Shown here piece by piece: positions 52,658-60,830 of a stretch of 64,000 nt of DNA. The stretch's first letter is position 1. Each line of letters opens with the position of its first letter. The stretch covers positions 806,001 to 870,000 of the forward strand of contig CAKVCX010000001.1 of NCBI GenBank assembly GCA_934725985.1. Direction: 5' to 3'. This stretch comes from an uncultured Bacilli bacterium (GTDB lineage Bacteria; Bacillota_I; Bacilli_A; RFN20; CAG-826). Below the pieces are notes generated by a model. That model saw only the letters and a program-made list of their open reading frames with translations. It ran no database searches and was not told where the DNA came from. A program made the translations under genes and the position numbers.

Positions 52658-52899
52658 ATTATTTAGATTGGTATAACCTTAAGAAAAGAAGCTTTATTTA
52701 AATGTTATTAAAACCTTTCTTTCTAAATCGATCTTTTTTTGTGAACTTTTTAAGCGGACTTATATGTCATTTTCTATATACTAGAAGTAAAAAGACAAGG
52801 TACATATTTTAATAAATCTAATAAATTAATTTTCTATTATAAAAGTTAAGTCACCTTTGCACTTTTTCTATTAATGCAAAGTTGCTAATATTTATTTCA
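52658..52899. other. AT-rich leader before the Mn2+ riboswitch
   Basis: About 240 bases without a gene. Near its end CTTTGCA (around 52856) can pair with TGCAAAG (around 52875) to form a hairpin just upstream of the aptamer. Its CCTTT could alternatively pair with the AAAGG ribosome binding site of the exporter gene. Nothing else can be assigned. Confidence 0.45.
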
Positions 52900-52977
52900 T
52901 TGACGGAGTAGGCTGCTAATTAGCGGCAAGTCAACAAAGTGGAGTAATCCTGGCTTGCCTTAATTGCTTAGAGTCGG
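52900..52977 (+). ncRNA. yybP-ykoY manganese riboswitch
   Basis: Architecture matches the Mn2+ aptamer. P1 TTGAC (52900-52904) pairs with GTCGG (52973-52977). The conserved GGAGTAG loop follows P1. Then comes a P2 hairpin (GCTGCT AATT AGCGGC). A second arm has GGCAAGTC paired with GGCTTGCC, interrupted by the 8-base bulge AACAAAGT, a GGA-GTAA-TCC cap and a single T. TTAG precedes the closing P1 strand. The same order is seen in the Lactococcus yybP-ykoY element. It lies 10 bases before the mntP start; the ribosome binding site GGAAAGG touches the end of P1. Confidence 0.82.
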
Positions 52978-52987
52978 AAAGGCTTTT

Positions 52988-53575
52988 ATGGATTGGCTTA
53001 ATATTGTTCTTACCTCCTTTTCGATGGCTATAGATGCATCGGCAACTAATGCCGTTAATGCAATTAAGGAAGAGAGGATGCCTCTTTGGAAAATCGCCTT
53101 TGCTTCTTTTATATTTGCTATATTTCAATTTGTTATGCCTTTAATTGGCTATTTGATTGGCTCTGGATTTAGGGAATTTTTAGAGCCAATTATTCCCTAT
53201 ATTGGCTTCGCTTTATTGACTTTACTTGCCATTAAATGCTTCTATGACGCCATAAAGGAAACTATTGCGATTAGAAAAAGTGGTGGTGAGCTTAAAGTTG
53301 AAAGAAAACCCGTTACAATATTTACTATTTTAATTGAAGGGGTAGCGACTTCCATTGATGCATTGTGCATTGGCTTTGTCTATTTGTCTTATCCATTTAT
53401 TGACGCTTTGCTTGTTTTTGGGATCATTGGTATTGTCGCGTTTGTCCTTCCTTTTATAGCAGGCGTGTTTGGAAAATACCTAGCTAAGTTTTTAGAAAAA
53501 TGGGCAAATTATATATCTGGCTTTGTTTTCTTATCTATTGCTTTAAAGATACTTATTGAAAGTTTTCTTCACTAA
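52988..53575 (+). CDS. mntP: manganese efflux pump MntP
   Basis: 195-residue membrane protein with six predicted helices, exporting Mn2+. The duplicated acidic motifs of the family are visible: SMAIDASATNAVNAI in the first half and EGVATSIDALCIGF in the second. Length matches E. coli MntP (188). Start 52988 is preferred over an upstream in-frame codon that would fall in the riboswitch P1 region; ribosome binding site GGAAAGG. The upstream Mn2+ riboswitch confirms the substrate and predicts induction by manganese. Confidence 0.93.
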   Translation: MDWLNIVLTSFSMAIDASATNAVNAIKEERMPLWKIAFASFIFAIFQFVMPLIGYLIGSGFREFLEPIIPYIGFALLTLLAIKCFYDAIKETIAIRKSGGELKVERKPVTIFTILIEGVATSIDALCIGFVYLSYPFIDALLVFGIIGIVAFVLPFIAGVFGKYLAKFLEKWANYISGFVFLSIALKILIESFLH

Positions 53576-53690
53576 TTTGTAATTCAGTTTGTTAAGGTTA
53601 GAAAATACCTAGCTTTTTTAAATAAAAACATTTATTGAAAAACAATGATTTATCATTTGCTCAAATATATAATCTTTTTTGAGGTATTTT

Positions 53691-54965
53691 ATGGATAATT
53701 TGTTAAAGATAATGTCTCTTCTAAAAGAATCAAAGTCTCCTTTTCATGTCGTTAGCAATATTAAATCAATTCTTTTAGGCAATGGTTTTATTGAAATGAA
53801 AGAAGAAGATGAGATTAATGAAGATGGTAAGTATTTCTATACTAGAAACGGGTCGGCTCTAGTGGCTTTTACTATAAAAAGGAGCGATACGTATGCAAAA
53901 ATCATTGAAGCACATGTTGATTCCCCTTCTTTTAAATTAAAGCAAAATCCCATTGTTAATAATTCATCTTTAAGGTTATTAAATACTGAACCTTATGGTG
54001 GGGGAATTTATTATTCTTGGCTTGATAGGCCATTAGGGGTGGCAGGAAGAGCATTGTTTAAGAAAAACGACGTAGTGTCATCTTCTTTAGTGGATTTAGA
54101 TGCTTCTTTTATAATTCCTTCTTTAGCTATTCATATGAATAGAGATGTAAATAATTCTTTTTCTTTAGATCCAAAAAAAGATTTATTGCCTTTATTTGGA
54201 GAAAGTGGGGAAAATGATTTAAAAAAAGTATTGGAAGCTCAATATAAAGAAAAAGGCGAAGTTGTTTCTTTTGATTTATTCTTATACAGCAAAGAAGAAC
54301 CAACTCTAATTGGCTTAGATAAATCTATGCTTTCTAGTTGCAAATTAGATGATTTGGCCAGTGTTTATTCTTCTCTTCTTGGCTTTATTGCTTCTTCTTC
54401 AAAAAATGGAATTAACGTAGTGGCTTATTTTGATTCGGAAGAAGTTGGGTCTATGACCTATCAAGGTGCCGATAGTGATTTGCTGCGTTATCTTTTTAAT
54501 AAGTTTTCTGCCTATACCAATAATTCCCTTATTTCTTTGCAAAGGAAAAGTTTTTGCATCAGCGCGGATAATGCCCATGCCGTTCATCCTGCTTTTATTG
54601 AATTAATGGATAAAACTAGCCCCGTCTATTTAAATAAAGGAATCACCATTAAGTATAATGCCAATCAAAAATATACAAGCGACGGTTTTTCTTCAGCCAT
54701 AATGAAAGAAATATTTAATCTTTCTAATTTACCTTATCAAGAATTTAGCAATAGAAGTGATTTAAGGGGTGGTTCTACTTTAGGTGATATTTCCATCTCT
54801 CAAATAGCAATTAGAACTGTTGATATTGGCATTCCTCAATTAGCTATGCATTCTTCCTATGAAACATTAGGCATTAAAGATTTGCTTGATATGGTTAAGC
54901 TTTCTGCTTGCTTCTTTGATTTAGATTTAAATATAAGCGAAGATGAGTTTAAAGTAACGAGGTAG
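53691..54965 (+). CDS. M18 aspartyl aminopeptidase
   Basis: 424-residue cytoplasmic zinc metallopeptidase that removes N-terminal acidic residues from peptides. IIEAHVDSPSF with zinc ligand His75 and Asp77, GGIYYSWLDRPL, DSEEVGSM with the catalytic Glu pair, ADNAHAVHP and the final zinc His in QLAMHSSYE define the family. Start 53691 is set by GAGG 6 bases upstream; a TATAAT at 53668-53673 suggests a short leader. It ends 4 bases before the kinase gene. Confidence 0.93.
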   Translation: MDNLLKIMSLLKESKSPFHVVSNIKSILLGNGFIEMKEEDEINEDGKYFYTRNGSALVAFTIKRSDTYAKIIEAHVDSPSFKLKQNPIVNNSSLRLLNTEPYGGGIYYSWLDRPLGVAGRALFKKNDVVSSSLVDLDASFIIPSLAIHMNRDVNNSFSLDPKKDLLPLFGESGENDLKKVLEAQYKEKGEVVSFDLFLYSKEEPTLIGLDKSMLSSCKLDDLASVYSSLLGFIASSSKNGINVVAYFDSEEVGSMTYQGADSDLLRYLFNKFSAYTNNSLISLQRKSFCISADNAHAVHPAFIELMDKTSPVYLNKGITIKYNANQKYTSDGFSSAIMKEIFNLSNLPYQEFSNRSDLRGGSTLGDISISQIAIRTVDIGIPQLAMHSSYETLGIKDLLDMVKLSACFFDLDLNISEDEFKVTR

Positions 54966-54969
54966 ATGA

Positions 54970-55659
54970 ATGAGCAGGATTGTTTTAATTGGTGGAGGTT
55001 CTTCTTCTGGCAAATCCTATATAACCGAAGCGGTTACTAAAAATGTTGGGGAGAATAATATAACCCGTATAACAATGGATGATTATTATAAAGATCAATC
55101 CGATATGAAATTAGAAGATAGATACAAAGTAAATTATGATCATCCTAAAGCTTTTGATTTTCCCTTGATGCGAAAGCAAATAGCAGATTTAAAAAACGAT
55201 ATACCTATTGAAAAGCCTATTTATGATTTTGTTACTTTGACTAGAACAAAAAATAGCGAGACCATATATCCGAATAAGGTTGTTTTAGTTGAAGGCATCA
55301 TGGCTTTAGTCGACAAACAGATTAGAAATCTAGGGGATATAAAGGTGTTTATTTCCGCTTCTTCTGAAAGAAGGTTTCTTCGCCGCCTTATTAGAGATAA
55401 AAAACAAAGGGGACGTAGCTTTGAAAATATAGTCAATCAATACTTTTCCTCTGTTCAACCCATGTATCAAGAAATAGTAGAACCGTCTTCTATTTATGCT
55501 GATTTAATAGTTAATAATGATGGGGTTGAAAATTTAGCCATTGCCGTTTTGACTTCCATAATTAAAGAAGAACTTGAATTATCTAGGACAAAACAAAAAC
55601 CTCGCCTAATGGAAGAAGAATTTAATGAAGAGAGCCTCGTTTCTATTTTCAGTAAATAG
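54970..55659 (+). CDS. uridine kinase-like P-loop kinase
   Basis: 229-residue nucleoside kinase of the uridine kinase/phosphoribulokinase superfamily. Walker A GGGSSSGKS at residues 8-16, ITMDDYYKD, NYDHPKAFDFPLM (the DHP segment of uridine kinases), PIYDF and VVLVEGIMAL as Walker B, RRLIRDKKQRGRS as the lid. The phosphorylated nucleoside is probably uridine or cytidine (pyrimidine salvage), but paralogues in Firmicutes are not all tested. It directly follows the aminopeptidase gene with GAGG and is convergent with a lipoprotein gene 1 base away. Confidence 0.88.
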   Translation: MSRIVLIGGGSSSGKSYITEAVTKNVGENNITRITMDDYYKDQSDMKLEDRYKVNYDHPKAFDFPLMRKQIADLKNDIPIEKPIYDFVTLTRTKNSETIYPNKVVLVEGIMALVDKQIRNLGDIKVFISASSERRFLRRLIRDKKQRGRSFENIVNQYFSSVQPMYQEIVEPSSIYADLIVNNDGVENLAIAVLTSIIKEELELSRTKQKPRLMEEEFNEESLVSIFSK

Positions 55660-55660
55660 T

Positions 55661-56542
55661 TTATTGTTCCAAGTATTCGCTAGGATTAAATACTTCTCCT
55701 TTATATAGCTCATATTCACCTTGAAAATAGGTATAGTTAGATTCGATTCGCTGCCAATTTGCTCTTATTCCTCCGGCATATAAGTCGGTTTGGGTTATGT
55801 GTTTGGCTTTGGATATGGCATTATTGTCAATCGTTAAATTTATTTGGTGGGTGATTTGTTTTGTTTTTACTTTGTTTTCATCTAAGCTAGCTAAAGAATA
55901 GGAAAAAGAAATTTCTCCTTTTAGCAAATAATTTTTTGGTAAATCTAGTGTATACGAAATATTAATATTATCGATGACTGATTTTAAATAATTAAGATTT
56001 GCAATTTGAGTAAAGCCAAAACTTATATTGAAAAATTCTTCTTCTAATGATTTTATGTAGATAGAGCTTGTTTTGGTTTTGTTATTTCCATCGTTTACAA
56101 GAGTATAAAAATAGTTTTTATCGGTGAATAATTGGGCTTGATAATCGCTTTTACTGTTTTCAACGATTTGAGTCCCGTTTCGAATTACTATATCTGAAGC
56201 ATTTTCTCTTTTATAACGAATCGCTTCAAATATATCGCTTCCTTCTAAATCACTTTCATCTCCTGAAGAAAAGTTATAAGAACTATTCATTGAAACGTTT
56301 ACTTTGTTTGGATGGCCATTTATATCCAATAAATATTGATTAAAGTCTTCTATTTTTTCTTTGTCTAAATCTATTTGAGTGACGTTTGAAGTTGATTCGA
56401 TACTTGAAGAGGAGGTGGATTCGTCAATTAAAGACGAATCGGAACTCGTCTTGTTTTCTTTATCTATTGTTGTTGCGGTTTGATTTGTAGAGCAAGAAAA
56501 CAAAAGCATTGACAAAGAAATGAATCTAAGCCCTTTTTTCAT
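55661..56542 (-). CDS. lipoprotein, unknown
   Basis: 293-residue lipoprotein: signal peptide ISLSMLLFSC with lipid Cys17, Ser/Thr-rich linker to about residue 60, then a ~220-residue beta-rich domain with no recognised family. Strings such as YKRENASDIVIRNGTQIVE and NINISYTLDLPKNYLLKGE suggest a LolA/YcnI-like or outer-face beta sheet, but this is not a family match. Its start shares one base with the stop of the upstream lipoprotein gene (TAATG), so both are one transcript. No terminator before the convergent kinase gene. Confidence 0.75.
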   Translation of the reverse strand: MKKGLRFISLSMLLFSCSTNQTATTIDKENKTSSDSSLIDESTSSSSIESTSNVTQIDLDKEKIEDFNQYLLDINGHPNKVNVSMNSSYNFSSGDESDLEGSDIFEAIRYKRENASDIVIRNGTQIVENSKSDYQAQLFTDKNYFYTLVNDGNNKTKTSSIYIKSLEEEFFNISFGFTQIANLNYLKSVIDNINISYTLDLPKNYLLKGEISFSYSLASLDENKVKTKQITHQINLTIDNNAISKAKHITQTDLYAGGIRANWQRIESNYTYFQGEYELYKGEVFNPSEYLEQ

Positions 56543-58473
56543 TAGTCAATCCTTTCAAATGTATCGTAAGTATAATCGTTTGGCCTATATATTTTTATGC
56601 ATACTTTCCCTTTTTCATTTTTAAATATTGTTGCTTTTTCTACAGGGTTATCATTATCGTTTGGATCTGTGGAATAGCCATAATCGTAGCTCCAGTTGGT
56701 TAATGACAATTTTCCTTCATTATCTAATTGATAAGCAAATGTATCGTTATAAGGCTTCAAATTGCTTTTTATTACTTGTTCTACTTGGCCGCTTCCATTT
56801 TCTAGGAAAGTAAGCTTTAGGGTAAAACTAGTTTTTTCAACTTTAAATGTATGATTTAAAACGTTACTATTGAACCAATCTTGATCAATAGCTTCCTGAC
56901 ATTTTAAAGTAATCGATTTAGAAATGGCCGTGTTGCTTTTTATGAAGAAAGTAATGGTAGCTTCTCCTAATCCCTCGCCTTTAATCGTGGCTTTGCCATT
57001 ATTCCAAGTAACTGAAATTATTTTGCTATCTGAGGAAGAAGCTTCTATATCTTGAATGGCTTCTAAAGGCAATACGTCGACATCAAAAGTAATTTCCTTG
57101 CCTAAACCTATAATATTATTTGGGACTGGATCAGTTTGTATATAAATGCCATTTCCTTTTGGCCTTTCTACTATCAAATCAATGGTTTTGGTTTTATTTT
57201 GCCAGATATTTTCTTCATTCTTCCCGAAATAGGTTAGGGTGATTGTTGTTTTTCCCTCACCTTTAATCTCCATTGTTTCGTTAGTAATGGCAATGGCATT
57301 CTCGTTGCTTGAACTAATTGGGGTTAATACTTCTTTGCTTACTCCGATTGCATTTTTTGGTAAATAGGATAGTGGTTTAGCGAATACGTAATAGAGTTTT
57401 TTACTGATATTATTTTTGTCTACTTCGTTGCCATATCCATCGACAATTCCAATTTCATCTATTTCTGTTAAGAAATAATCGTTGGGATTTAAGCTACCCG
57501 TGTAGCTGTTTTCTTTTTCCCCATATGTTATTTTGCCTTCTTTTGAAATAATTTTTATATAAGGATCTTCTCCTTCTGCTGAATCGGTTAGGGTTGTTTG
57601 ATATTTATATTCGATTAGTCGATTCTCGCTTACTAAGAAATTGCATTCTTCCTTCATTGTAATGGTATCGTTTCCTAAATCCCCATCATAGCTATAGGAA
57701 AGCTCCATTGCATATTCAATGCCGTTTTCTTTTTCTACCCCATTAAAAGAGGTAACACCAGTTTGAATGACGTATTGGCTTGTTATTAATGTAGCTAAAT
57801 AGGAAGCTAAATCTTCGCTTAATTTTAATGAAGATTCGTAACTTTTCTCGCTTGCTAAAACATATTCGCCTGTAGCTAATCCGCCACTATTTGCCTCTTT
57901 TTCTGTATCAACGACAAATTTCTTCGCTACGTAACTATTGCTTTCGTTAGAAGAAAGGAAAGCATAATAATACATCGGATATTCACCGACTATGGGCTTA
58001 TTATCTTCGTTAAGTTCCCCGGTTTCGATTTTATCTATTTGATAAAGGCTACGACCAGAAGCACTTTCTTCGCTTCTGGTGTTATTTTTAGAATCTTCTT
58101 TTGTTGTTTTTTGCTCTAAAGAAGAAGTATCGTCAGAATATATTTTGTTTTTAGTTTCTATGCTAGTAATGAAATCGTTTTTTCTCTCTTTTTCAATTTT
58201 AGTTTCGCTAGAGGCAAAATCCCTTTCATTTTCTTTTCCTTTGTTCATTAAAAACGAATAGGCATTAGAAAATGACATAGAAATGTCTTCTTCTTCGCCG
58301 CTAGAAGAAGTTCCATTATCCTTAGAAGTATCGCTTTGGTTTGATGAAGATGTATCTTCTATATTTCCGCTGTCATCAATACTTTCGCTTTTATTGGATG
58401 CAGCGGGTAAAGCGCATGAAAATAATAATGATCCGCTAGTTAAGACTAATAATGTCTGAATAATTTTTTTCAT
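56542..58473 (-). CDS. large lipoprotein with Big2-like module
   Basis: 643-residue lipoprotein: signal peptide LLVLTSGSLLFSC with Cys20, then ~45 residues rich in Ser, Asp and Glu. The middle resembles the domain of its downstream partner (repeated beta strands with LSEDLASYLATLI), followed by Big2-like strings (LPLEAIQDIEASSSDSKIIS, GLGEATITFF) and a ~110-residue C-terminal domain ending NDYTYDTFERID. Start 58473 is set by AGAAGG. It is divergent from the lipoprotein gene at 58591, separated by 117 bases that must carry both promoters. Confidence 0.77.
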   Translation of the reverse strand: MKKIIQTLLVLTSGSLLFSCALPAASNKSESIDDSGNIEDTSSSNQSDTSKDNGTSSSGEEEDISMSFSNAYSFLMNKGKENERDFASSETKIEKERKNDFITSIETKNKIYSDDTSSLEQKTTKEDSKNNTRSEESASGRSLYQIDKIETGELNEDNKPIVGEYPMYYYAFLSSNESNSYVAKKFVVDTEKEANSGGLATGEYVLASEKSYESSLKLSEDLASYLATLITSQYVIQTGVTSFNGVEKENGIEYAMELSYSYDGDLGNDTITMKEECNFLVSENRLIEYKYQTTLTDSAEGEDPYIKIISKEGKITYGEKENSYTGSLNPNDYFLTEIDEIGIVDGYGNEVDKNNISKKLYYVFAKPLSYLPKNAIGVSKEVLTPISSSNENAIAITNETMEIKGEGKTTITLTYFGKNEENIWQNKTKTIDLIVERPKGNGIYIQTDPVPNNIIGLGKEITFDVDVLPLEAIQDIEASSSDSKIISVTWNNGKATIKGEGLGEATITFFIKSNTAISKSITLKCQEAIDQDWFNSNVLNHTFKVEKTSFTLKLTFLENGSGQVEQVIKSNLKPYNDTFAYQLDNEGKLSLTNWSYDYGYSTDPNDNDNPVEKATIFKNEKGKVCIKIYRPNDYTYDTFERID

Positions 58474-58590
58474 AAAAAAGCCTTCTTTCATAGTGTATTA
58501 AATAATAGAAATAAATAAGGTCAAGGATATTTTTACTTGCTAAAAATCCATTTCGTCTTATGGTATTGCCAAGTTAAGGAGTTTTTTTGT

Positions 58591-59559
58591 ATGAAAAATA
58601 ATCGAAAATCATTATTGGCATTCTTTCTTTCTTTCTTTCTTGTTGGCTGTGGGCCTATTTCATCTAGTTTAAGTGAAAATGAAAAGAGCCAAAGTTCTTC
58701 TTTTGCAGAAGAGGAAAAAGAATTGCTAATTCAAGACATCTCTATTTTGCCTGGAGAAAAAACTAACTTGATTGCAAAACTTGGCGAAGAAGTAGTAGAT
58801 GCTAAATTTGAGATTTTAGATTTAGGGAAAACCAATGCGACTGTAAGCGAAGATGGCTTCTTAGATGCCGGAATATTTGCTGGAACAATAAAAATAAAGG
58901 CTACTTATGAAAAATGGGAAGCAAGTAAAGACGTTGTTATTACTGCTCCAATTATAGATGATTCTAAGATTAATATTCCTTCTTCCTATAAGACTTCCAT
59001 TAACGTAAAAACAGGGAATGTTGATTCCTTGGGCAATCCAATTAATGAAATAGGGCTTGAATTTGTTAAAGACAAAGGTTTTTTTCTTTCTCTAGGCGAA
59101 GGCGGTTGCATTATAGAAAACGATAAAGTCTATAACTATGAGGTAACTAAAGATGGGGCTAAGTTTAATTATGGTAGTGATTTGGAAGAAGAGGCTACCG
59201 TAAAAGACATTAATGATTCGTTTGATTTAAAAAGCTCGATTACTTCTTCTAGATATGAATTTTATTTTTTAAACAAGGAAAGCAATGAATATATTTTCCA
59301 AATGAATGCCAATACTGCCGCCACTTGCGTGGCTGAACCTACTATTTTTACTTTTATGGGCTTATTTAATATGGGGATTAATGGGGTTTGCGTAGGCGTG
59401 AGTGCAACTACTAATGAATATAGTGATTTATATGGGACGACTGGAAATAAATTTTATCCATTGCATTTAACTAGCATCGATGATTTGTCGGTTAATCCGG
59501 TTGGAGAGTATTTAAGCGATGGAGGGGCAGCAGAAGGAGGCTTTGAAGAGACTTTTTGA
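58591..59559 (+). CDS. lipoprotein, paralogue of the next gene
   Basis: 322-residue lipoprotein: LLAFFLSFFLVGC lipobox with Cys20, acidic Ser-rich linker, a Big2-like module (ISILPGEKTNLIAKLGEE, then NATVSEDGFLDAGIFAG) and a ~190-residue C-terminal domain ending in SVNPVGEYLSDGGAAEGG. The same order and endings occur in the gene at 59749. Start chosen at 58591 because TAAGGAG lies 9 bases before it. Function unknown. Confidence 0.77.
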   Translation: MKNNRKSLLAFFLSFFLVGCGPISSSLSENEKSQSSSFAEEEKELLIQDISILPGEKTNLIAKLGEEVVDAKFEILDLGKTNATVSEDGFLDAGIFAGTIKIKATYEKWEASKDVVITAPIIDDSKINIPSSYKTSINVKTGNVDSLGNPINEIGLEFVKDKGFFLSLGEGGCIIENDKVYNYEVTKDGAKFNYGSDLEEEATVKDINDSFDLKSSITSSRYEFYFLNKESNEYIFQMNANTAATCVAEPTIFTFMGLFNMGINGVCVGVSATTNEYSDLYGTTGNKFYPLHLTSIDDLSVNPVGEYLSDGGAAEGGFEETF

Positions 59560-59748
59560 TTTTATTGAAGTAATAAAGGTGCAATTAAGCGGATATCTTT
59601 AATAAAAATAGGCAAATTTGTGGAATTATTAAAAAAATACGTATTTATCGATTATTTTTGTTCATTTAGTTAAAAATTACTTTAAAAATAAGTTGACTAG
59701 TTTTAGACCGGTTTTAATTTATGTCAATCAAAGCGAGAAGGAGCTTTT

Positions 59749-60825
59749 ATGAAAAATATGAAAAACAAATTATTGCTCTGCCTTGCTTCATCCTTATTTT
59801 TAGTGGGATGCGGAGGAAACTCGACTGAAAGTTCCTCGACTCCAATAGATGAAGCATCGACAAGCCAAACTTCAACTGAAACGGCGGATTCTAGCTCTTC
59901 AGGAGGAAGCGGAACATCTTCAAATACTAGCGAAGAAGAACGAGTAGTTACGATTGAAGAAGTAAATAGCTTATTGCCTGGAAAAACAACTCAATTAGTA
60001 GCCAAGTTAAACGGAGTAGAAACTGCCGCTGCTTGGACTATGGTTGATGACGGTGATACCGAATCAACTTTAAGTGCAGAAGGTTTGCTAAAAGCAGGCA
60101 TCACCATTGGGGAAGTAAGTGTTAAGGCTACTATTGGAAAGGCAGAAGGCACTTTGACTATTACAATTCAAGAGCCAACTATTGATGTAGAGAAATTAGG
60201 CGTACCTACTTCCTATAAGGTTACCTATTACTCCGAAGCAGAGAGTGAGCCTACTCCACTTGCTAGTTTAGAATTCGTCAAAGATAAGGGCATTTATCTT
60301 GATATGAGTGCGGATGCTAGCGAATATGGTGAAGAATATAAAGGTGGAATAATTGCCGAAGAAGATAAATTATATAATTTCAACGTCGTTAACAATGAAG
60401 CGACGTTCAATTACAACACGGACGCAAGAGAAGAAACTATATCTACTTTTAATAATAGTTTCGATTTAGCTGGATCTATTAATTCTACTAATTATGACTT
60501 CCTTTATTTAGATGAAGATTATAACGAATACATGTATGAACCCAAACTAGATTACGATGCTTCCGTCGAGTTTGGAATTATGCAAGAACTAAGCATGATT
60601 GAAAATGGCTATGAATCTTTTTGCATAGGCGTGGATGCGACTAGTTTAGCCCTTACTTGCTTATATGGGGTGATGGAATATGAAGGTGAATATTACTTTT
60701 TTGAAATGGGCTTAGATGAAATCACGGACTTATCCGTTACCCCAGTTGGAGAAAATGTATCCGATGGCGGTGAAGGCGAAGGCGGGGTCGAAGAACCATT
60801 TTTAGATAGTTCAGTAGGAGAATAA
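59749..60825 (+). CDS. lipoprotein, paralogue of the previous gene
   Basis: 358-residue lipoprotein: lipobox LFLVGC near residue 20, a Ser/Thr/Gly-rich linker longer than in its paralogue, a Big2-like module (EVNSLLPGKTTQLVAKLNG, then STLSAEGLLKAGITIGEV) and a C-terminal domain with YDFLYLDEDYNEYMYE, matching YEFYFLNKESNEYIFQ of the neighbour. It ends VTPVGENVSDGGEGEGG. Tandem duplication with divergence is the simplest reading. A TTGACT 50 bases upstream marks its own promoter. Ribosome binding site AAGGAG; the next gene starts 5 bases behind it. Confidence 0.78.
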   Translation: MKNMKNKLLLCLASSLFLVGCGGNSTESSSTPIDEASTSQTSTETADSSSSGGSGTSSNTSEEERVVTIEEVNSLLPGKTTQLVAKLNGVETAAAWTMVDDGDTESTLSAEGLLKAGITIGEVSVKATIGKAEGTLTITIQEPTIDVEKLGVPTSYKVTYYSEAESEPTPLASLEFVKDKGIYLDMSADASEYGEEYKGGIIAEEDKLYNFNVVNNEATFNYNTDAREETISTFNNSFDLAGSINSTNYDFLYLDEDYNEYMYEPKLDYDASVEFGIMQELSMIENGYESFCIGVDATSLALTCLYGVMEYEGEYYFFEMGLDEITDLSVTPVGENVSDGGEGEGGVEEPFLDSSVGE

Positions 60826-60830
60826 ACGAT

